Shown here piece by piece: positions 10,801 to 11,204 of a DNA stretch of 11,204 nucleotides (position 1 is its first letter; each line of letters begins with the position of its first letter). Where the stretch lies: assembly GCA_000310025.1 (NCBI GenBank), contig FN649732.1:505474-516677 (forward strand). Reading direction: 5' to 3'. The translations under genes were made by a program, and so were the position numbers. Source of the stretch: Ectocarpus siliculosus (taxonomy: Eukaryota > Sar > Phaeophyceae > Ectocarpales > Ectocarpaceae). The notes beneath the pieces were generated by a model. The model made no database searches. It was not told where the DNA came from and was given only the letters and a program-made list of their open reading frames with translations.

Positions 10801-10939
10801 CACCGAGAACACGGGTGGTGATGGCGCGCGGGGCGACGACGTTGCCGGGTCGGGGCCTGGCTCGGAATCGGTCGAGGTCGGCGGTGGCGTTGCCGTTGAG
10901 GGCGGCACGGCCCCGGATGCCGAGCTCCTGTATAACTAA
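3..10939 (+). CDS. Large multi-exon gene, unknown low-complexity protein (5' partial); overall model
   Basis: This entry describes the whole gene; its exons are listed separately. Joined exons: 3-182, 243-458, 1162-1284, (2042-2077 or 2112, doubtful), 2144-2262, 2336-3014, 3521-3610, 4090-4389, 4707-4787, 5437-5691, 6217-6770, 7091-7147, 7329-8547, 9022-9170, 9676-9786, 10156-10939. Intron phases are 0 for most of the gene and 2 at the junctions after exons 5, 11, 12, 14 and 15, and each phase-2 donor meets a matching acceptor. Without exon 4 the sum is 4917 nt, or 1638 residues plus stop. The product is rich in Ala, Gly, Ser, Gln and Ser/Thr-Pro pairs. It shows no signal peptide or membrane segment in the visible part and no domain I can name. 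A disordered scaffold or regulatory protein is inference only. The start codon is not in the window, or is one of the internal ATGs of exon 1. Confidence 0.7.
243..458 (+). CDS. Exon 2
   Basis: The acceptor is caaaacag|gat and the donor aaccag|gtatct. The exon is 216 nt, exactly 72 codons, phase 0 at both ends. It opens with a helix-like stretch (DGLQRILHIRQTAQESVAAD), runs through an Ala/Asp-rich linker (AADAAADAAKAND), then an Arg-Met-Ala-rich piece, and ends ATWSHINQ. No known domain was recognised. The intron before it is only 60 nt (183-242), the shortest well-supported intron here. Other frames across the exon are also partly open, but only this one connects to both neighbours. Confidence 0.72.
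459..1161 (+). other. Intron 2 (703 bp)
   Basis: The sequence is T- and G-rich and poor in A, with short T/GT runs around 690-720 and a CTCTCTCT run near 731-740. No convincing exon was seen. A possible cryptic acceptor lies at 857-858 (ctctccag), followed by a short open stretch (DKKQTTTPARAGI), but the only donor available is a weak gtcccg at 898. An unbroken frame starting at an ATG at 993 (MSLERYILYELF) overlaps exon 3 in another phase. I treat both as chance. Confidence 0.5.
1162..1284 (+). CDS. Exon 3, charged helix; GC donor
   Basis: The acceptor is gacgcgcgcag|gac. The segment KTPEERLKAIEDAKAALRS followed by RVALRKASQSEQ looks like an amphipathic charged helix and is clearly less repetitive than its surroundings. 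It starts in phase 0. The best 3' boundary is cag|gcaagc at 1285, a GC-type donor that gives 123 nt (41 codons) and phase 0. The alternative, ag|gtcctt at 1313, is weak and would leave phase 1, which fits no good downstream acceptor. Reading further runs into a CTCT/CTAT microsatellite and a stop at 1405. Confidence 0.6.
1317..1378 (+). repeat. CTCT/CTAT microsatellite running into poly-C
   Basis: An imperfect CT and CTAT repeat (ctatctctctctatctgtctatctatctat and variants, split here by degenerate units) is followed by a short C run. It starts about 30 nt after the proposed GC donor. It would read as Ser-Leu and Leu-Tyr-Ile repeats if translated, which argues against coding. Confidence 0.85.
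1425..1506 (+). repeat. Dispersed repeat, copy 1
   Basis: This stretch shares ordered blocks with 3944-4024: aacccggcg, ttgtagggatgc, aggtc, atggtc, aacgactac and atgagt, in the same order and orientation. Indels separate the blocks; a 14-15 nt insert precedes the ttgtagggatgc block here. It runs straight into a run of 22 C (1506-1527). This is consistent with a short degenerate repeat family, possibly SINE-like. No clear tRNA A/B boxes were recognised, and no target-site duplication was found. Confidence 0.6.
1506..1527 (+). repeat. Run of 22 C
   Basis: An uninterrupted C homopolymer sits directly after dispersed-repeat copy 1 in intron 3. The minus strand is a 22-G run able to stack into a G-quadruplex. 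The exact length may be unreliable in the assembly. Confidence 0.9.
2042..2112 (+). CDS. Possible exon 4 (doubtful)
   Basis: After an acceptor-like tcattcag, one frame reads ENTKKAHSLEARVLINQQSK then EQDK, a charged helix-like peptide resembling exon 3 in style. It meets TGA at 2114-2116. A donor gtgaat at 2113 would end it in phase 2, which matches only an acceptor at 2145 (33-nt intron, very short) or at 2335. A donor gtgctg at 2078 would end it in phase 0 and join the acceptor at 2143 cleanly. The other two frames are closed. It could also be intronic, or an alternative exon that shifts frame. Confidence 0.3.
2144..2262 (+). CDS. Probable exon 5
   Basis: The frame reads SFRMAVGDGGTALSLRYEDR, then GVYLLRLDNQDKDAVEQSN, a globular-looking sequence with few repeats, ending at a donor aataa|gtatgc (2263). 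The proposed acceptor is ggtggtaaag at 2143, preceded by a T/G-rich tract like those of other introns here. This gives phase 0 in and phase 2 out. The following intron would be 73 nt, and phase 2 matches an acceptor at 2335. This frame shares phase with the doubtful exon 4, from which only the TGA at 2114 separates it. Confidence 0.5.
2336..3014 (+). CDS. Exon 6, polyQ / polyD / polyA region
   Basis: A long open frame ends at a strong donor, cgtgtg|gtgagt (3015), in phase 0. In order it encodes a Ser/Gly-rich part (LGRSELGSSSPISSS), five Gly, polyQ (seven Q), an Asp run (six D), an Ala/Gly-rich stretch, and near the 3' end a long Ala tract followed by five Ser and SVSPTNKSAFGTPPRV. Ser/Thr-Pro pairs are frequent. 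The start is uncertain. The acceptor at 2335 gives phase 2 and joins exon 5. Acceptors at 2303, 2306 and 2321 follow a better pyrimidine tract and give phase 0, but then need a phase-0 upstream exon. Confidence 0.75.
2504..2522 (+). repeat. CAG/AGC trinucleotide run (polyQ)
   Basis: Tandem CAG codons in exon 6 encode Gln as part of QPQQQQQQQ. A perfect run like this is prone to length change. Confidence 0.9.
2890..2951 (+). repeat. GCG/GCC trinucleotide run (polyA)
   Basis: This is a near-perfect GCN run in exon 6 encoding Ala with one Val interruption. Codons are mainly GCG with GCC inserts. It is followed by a TCG run encoding five Ser. Confidence 0.9.
3015..3520 (+). other. Intron 6 (506 bp)
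   Basis: The donor is gtgagt and the acceptor ttgttcttgttcgcag. T/G-rich with a run of 9-10 G near 3082. No exon was seen. Its low A content leaves the minus strand open for a long stretch, which I regard as a composition effect. Confidence 0.75.
3521..3610 (+). CDS. Exon 7
   Basis: The exon lies between acceptor gttcgcag and donor gcagcg|gtgaga and is 90 nt, phase 0 at both ends. It reads ARSGSASEGRYLHSPPPGPL, then LVHPQRRQAA. The peptide is basic and proline-rich with no domain recognised. The donor sits at the edge of a GA microsatellite, so repeat changes could affect its use. As a symmetric exon it could be skipped without frameshift. Confidence 0.75.
3611..3634 (+). repeat. GA microsatellite at a splice donor
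   Basis: About eleven GA units follow gtga from the first intron base of intron 7 and continue imperfectly (ggaagagaaag). The donor hexamer gtgaga is itself part of the repeat. Confidence 0.85.
3906..3933. repeat. Perfect 10-bp inverted repeat (hairpin)
   Basis: gtgacgagca pairs fully with tgctcgtcac around an 8-nt loop (gctatcgg). Past a one-base bulge, three more pairs (ttg/caa) can form. It lies 11 nt upstream of dispersed-repeat copy 2 in intron 7. It is not followed by a T run, so it does not look like a terminator. Confidence 0.8.
3944..4024 (+). repeat. Dispersed repeat, copy 2
   Basis: It matches copy 1 at 1425-1506 in ordered blocks (aacccggcg, ttgtagggatgc, aggtc, atggtc, aacgactac, atgagt). 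It carries its own tandem duplication (tatggtc twice) and an insertion (cattgctacgac region). It leads directly into a CA run. That both copies end in simple sequence at the same point suggests a family with a variable 3' tail. Confidence 0.6.
4025..4040 (+). repeat. CA microsatellite
   Basis: A CA run (gcacacacacacac) lies immediately 3' of dispersed-repeat copy 2. Confidence 0.85.
4090..4389 (+). CDS. Exon 8, polyQ and polyA
   Basis: The acceptor is ggccgtaccag|aga and the donor cagaac|gtgagc. It is 300 nt, 100 codons, phase 0 at both ends. It encodes a Ser/Glu-rich opening (RQNRSGLRINTSSSGDESAG), two polyQ blocks split by a Pro, then FDRSQLPRSPTAESRKLSKE, a short WVQVELPPGAVP segment, an Ala run of about ten and APAGSGGKQN. 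Ser-Pro (RSPTAES) and basic residues suggest possible phosphorylation, as inference. No domain was recognised. Confidence 0.75.
4390..4706 (+). other. Intron 8 (317 bp) with CTAAC array
   Basis: Donor gtgagc; acceptor gccccaatacag. T/G-rich in its first half. The middle holds a seven-copy CTAAC array, an unused-looking acceptor at 4575-4576 and a cluster of donor-like sites. Using that acceptor and reading on into exon 9 would meet an in-frame stop before the exon. Confidence 0.7.
4525..4559 (+). repeat. (CTAAC)7 tandem array
   Basis: Seven perfect CTAAC units (TTAGG on the other strand). CTAAC is the branch-point-like motif seen once at 9000-9004, 18 nt before the exon 14 acceptor. The last unit here lies the same distance before the AG at 4576. 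The unit also matches the five-base arthropod-type telomere repeat, but the array is short and internal to a gene. Confidence 0.95.
4707..4787 (+). CDS. Exon 9
   Basis: Between acceptor ccccaatacag and donor caaggg|gtgagc, 81 nt, phase 0 at both ends. It encodes AEHSRNGGGGGSDFAWSKVG, then AFPFGQG: a Gly run followed by an aromatic-rich short segment. No domain was recognised. The upstream alternative acceptor at 4576 would add sequence containing an in-frame stop. Confidence 0.75.
4788..5436 (+). other. Intron 9 (649 bp)
   Basis: Donor gtgagc; acceptor gattgagcag. It holds a T run of about 14 (near 4876-4890) and small cryptic acceptor/donor pairs around 4929-4971 (41 nt, would shift frame). 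A short open stretch follows an acceptor-like ttatgcag at 5011 with no good donor. A small cgacct/aggtcg stem-loop lies near 4939-4954. No exon was accepted. Confidence 0.6.
5437..5691 (+). CDS. Exon 10, Gly-rich
   Basis: Acceptor gattgagcag|gac and donor gcaccg|gtgtgt; 255 nt, 85 codons, phase 0 at both ends. It opens DMPPTPSKPMSPLVQPRTAS with clustered Thr-Pro and Ser-Pro pairs. It then has Gly runs (VGNGGGGGGSSGGGGVGF), a Gly/Ala-rich linker, and SLSGVGSIADIGGDLGDGNA. No domain was recognised; the region is probably disordered. Confidence 0.75.
5692..6216 (+). other. Intron 10 (525 bp)
   Basis: Donor gtgtgt; acceptor cttcccgtccacag. It holds an AT-cored foldback structure and otherwise T/G-rich sequence. 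No exon was seen. Confidence 0.7.
6020..6062. repeat. Foldback element with AT-rich core
   Basis: cccaaaatatg (6028-6038) pairs perfectly with catattttggg (6052-6062). After a single bulged G, tgg pairs with cca, leaving a 6-nt loop (ttcgcc). Immediately left is a ggggg-t-ccccc palindrome (6020-6030) overlapping the stem. It could be a small MITE-like remnant or an RNA hairpin in the intron. No target duplication was found. Confidence 0.8.
6217..6770 (+). CDS. Exon 11
   Basis: The acceptor is cgtccacag|gtg and the donor aagaggag|gtaggc. It is 554 nt, phase 0 in and phase 2 out; the next in-frame stop (TAG 6772) lies just past the donor. The first third reads MPAEEFSARSLGGMFGAKSQ then EEVEAEEVWQRGSTALMRED, with acidic helix character. 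The middle is Pro/Ser/Ala/Gly-rich with six Gly in a row. The end (NQKWREIRDKALAANGGSFT, then TARRLANSAASPKPKLEFKR) is more complex and continues across the junction into exon 12, so it may be a short folded module. Reading through to the TAG instead would truncate the protein, which is an alternative end if intron 11 is retained. Confidence 0.78.
6771..7087 (+). other. Intron 11 (317 or 320 bp)
   Basis: Donor gtaggc; acceptor ggtacttacag, with a second AG three bases on. It has several T runs, G-rich blocks and a short GA run near 6931-6941. No exon was seen. Confidence 0.7.
7088..7147 (+). CDS. Exon 12 (NAGNAG acceptor)
   Basis: The acceptor is cttacagcag, so the exon begins at 7088 or 7091; both keep the frame and differ by one residue. 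The donor cccca|gtgagt (7148) is strong. Phase 2 in and phase 2 out. It encodes YDLRLQQLTATSESYTWP, continuing the more complex segment of exon 11. An earlier gtgaat at 7126 would break phase with exon 13 and is rejected. Confidence 0.75.
7329..8547 (+). CDS. Exon 13, long Ala/Glu helix and Ala/Pro/Thr-rich tail
   Basis: Acceptor ccctcctccag|c (7328) and donor cgggag|gtaacg (8548); 1219 nt, phase 2 in, phase 0 out. It opens with ALPTLGQLRRNSVSPTPSLL (an RRNS site typical of basophilic kinases, by pattern only), then a Ser run of seven (AGC/AGT). From about 7508 to 7690 comes an Ala/Arg/Glu-rich helix or coiled coil (PEEEEERMQAKRREVAEKKA onward). Next is an (Ala-Asp)6 stretch. A very Ala/Pro/Thr-rich tail follows, ending in the more complex RILYGGRDFRARLLAPGLGA. 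No domain was named. Confidence 0.82.
7465..7485 (+). repeat. AGC/AGT run (polySer)
   Basis: AGC followed by six AGT codons encodes seven Ser in exon 13. Confidence 0.9.
7834..7869 (+). repeat. GCAGAC hexanucleotide repeat (Ala-Asp)6
   Basis: Five perfect GCAGAC units and one GCAGAT, in frame, encode alternating Ala-Asp. A hexamer unit changes length without frameshift. Confidence 0.95.
8548..9021 (+). other. Intron 13 (474 bp)
   Basis: Donor gtaacg; acceptor tttgtttgtgccgcag, with a CTAAC branch-point-like motif at 9000-9004. It has a T run near 8667-8678. A plus-strand frame is open from about 8686 to 9003 but has no clear splice sites of its own, so I leave it as intron. Confidence 0.7.
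9000..9021 (+). promoter_or_regulatory. Branch point and 3' splice site of intron 13
   Basis: ctaac, then a T/G tract and gccgcag. The presumed branch A (9003) is 18 nt before the final G of the AG. It is the clearest single-copy branch site in the window and a reference for the CTAAC array in intron 8. Confidence 0.65.
9022..9170 (+). CDS. Exon 14
   Basis: Acceptor gtgccgcag|ttg and donor gtggcagg|gtgagt; 149 nt, phase 0 in, phase 2 out. It encodes LPVRAGDGTGEETSPVKSPG, then LSRIQSEGGLTNIVEAKSSF and AVKQRGLVAG. It is less repetitive than its neighbours and has two Ser-Pro sites close together (SPVKSP). No domain was recognised. Confidence 0.8.
9171..9675 (+). other. Intron 14 (505 bp)
   Basis: Donor gtgagt; acceptor ttggaacgttcag. 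T/G-rich, with GTTGCTGCTGTTGT-type low complexity near 9305-9330. No exon was accepted. Confidence 0.7.
9676..9786 (+). CDS. Exon 15
   Basis: Acceptor aacgttcag|g and donor agcag|gttagg; 111 nt, phase 2 at both ends. The first base completes a Gly codon begun in exon 14. It encodes RPSRERSGFVAADTVKKGLG, then PAGAFAGNSNWRVEAS, a non-repetitive segment that with exon 14 may form one short conserved block. No domain was recognised. The gttagg donor is weaker than the others but is the only one that keeps frame. Confidence 0.75.
9787..10155 (+). other. Intron 15 (369 bp)
   Basis: Donor gttagg; acceptor after a long C-rich pyrimidine tract (cccacccccgcttcag). The frame of exon 16 stays open upstream to about 9824, but that part has Cys/Arg-rich and hydrophobic content typical of translated intron here. 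No exon was seen. Confidence 0.65.
10156..10939 (+). CDS. Exon 16 (last), polyQ, Ser/Pro-rich, acidic C-terminus
   Basis: Acceptor cccgcttcag|aga; phase 2 in, TAA stop at 10937-10939. In order: a charged start (REKEKSAADVKGDGHGGFHN), two Gln blocks split by RA (QQQQQRAQQQQ), Ser/Thr-Pro-rich disorder (WQTPPATS, SSPSSEP, TTSPRAS), a basic Arg/Gly/Ser/Pro section (RSRVSPARGSPAGRRHGFGS), an Ala run, and an acidic Gly/Asp/Glu-rich tail ending AELLYN. The acceptor at 10103 would give a stop within about 28 codons in the joined frame and is rejected. No domain was named. Confidence 0.82.
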
Positions 10940-11204
10940 CACCCGTTTTAATAGAACCACGCATAGTCACAACTGAAGACTAGTGTACCTCAAGAAAAAC
11001 ACGCTTGTAGGGCACATCTCTCCCGTGAAAACAGTGCCGCAGACAGCGAGCACTGTTCAAACGAGTAAAGAAAAGACAGCCAAACACCGTCCAGACCTAC
11101 CGAATCTCTATGTGAAGAAGTACCGCAATTGTGTACGAAATATCGTTCAGTTCCCTCATAAACGCCTGACCAACTAGGTTGGTGTACTGTTGTTGTTGCT
11201 GTTG
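10940..11204 (+). other. 3' UTR and downstream sequence
   Basis: Base composition shifts to A-richer sequence right after the stop. No AATAAA was seen; brown-algal and other algal genes often lack it. A frame open from 10983 to 11177 starts at GTG, has no splice or context support, and is most likely untranslated. The window ends in a gttgttgttgctgttg repeat. Confidence 0.5.

Noticed and set aside
10057-10908. 283-codon minus-strand open frame opposite exon 16
   Set aside because: Shadow of a GC-rich, Ser/Pro/Ala-coding exon.
10983-11177. Separate small gene after the stop
   Set aside because: GTG start, no initiation context, A-rich UTR-like composition.

Overview
The window looks like nuclear DNA of an intron-rich eukaryote with GC-rich exons. 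A brown alga (Phaeophyceae, Ectocarpus-like stramenopile) is my best guess. The signs are long T- and G-rich, A-poor introns, strong gtgagt-type donors, CTAAC-type branch points, and exons full of Ala, Gly, Ser and Gln runs and trinucleotide repeats. A GC-rich green alga is the main alternative. Nothing prokaryotic (operons, Shine-Dalgarno sites, terminators), no tRNA or rRNA, no CRISPR array and no recognisable transposase was seen.

Almost the whole window can be read as one large plus-strand gene, cut at its 5' end by the window edge and ending at a TAA at 10937-10939. I built it by joining splice sites and checking that reading phase carries through every junction. Exons 1-3 are at 3-182, 243-458 and 1162-1284. 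An uncertain patch follows at 2042-2262 (exons 4 and 5). A well-supported chain then runs 2336-3014, 3521-3610, 4090-4389, 4707-4787, 5437-5691, 6217-6770, 7088/7091-7147, 7329-8547, 9022-9170, 9676-9786 and 10156-10939. From exon 6 to the stop, every junction keeps frame with no internal stop. Leaving out the doubtful exon 4, the joined coding sequence is about 4.9 kb, roughly 1,640 residues. I recognise no catalytic domain. The product is mostly predicted disorder (polyQ, polyA, polyG, Ser/Thr-Pro sites), with one long Ala/Glu/Arg-rich helix in exon 13 and a few short, more complex segments in exons 1, 3, 5, 11-12 and 14-15.

The introns hold most of the unexplained structure. There is a seven-copy CTAAC array followed by an acceptor and a cluster of donor-like sites (4525-4602). 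Two related copies of a short dispersed repeat each run into simple sequence (1425-1527 and 3944-4040). There are also a perfect 10-bp hairpin (3906-3933), an AT-cored foldback (6020-6062), a likely GC-AG intron (donor 1285), a NAGNAG acceptor (7085-7090), and several microsatellites. The 265 bases after the stop look like 3' UTR and downstream sequence.
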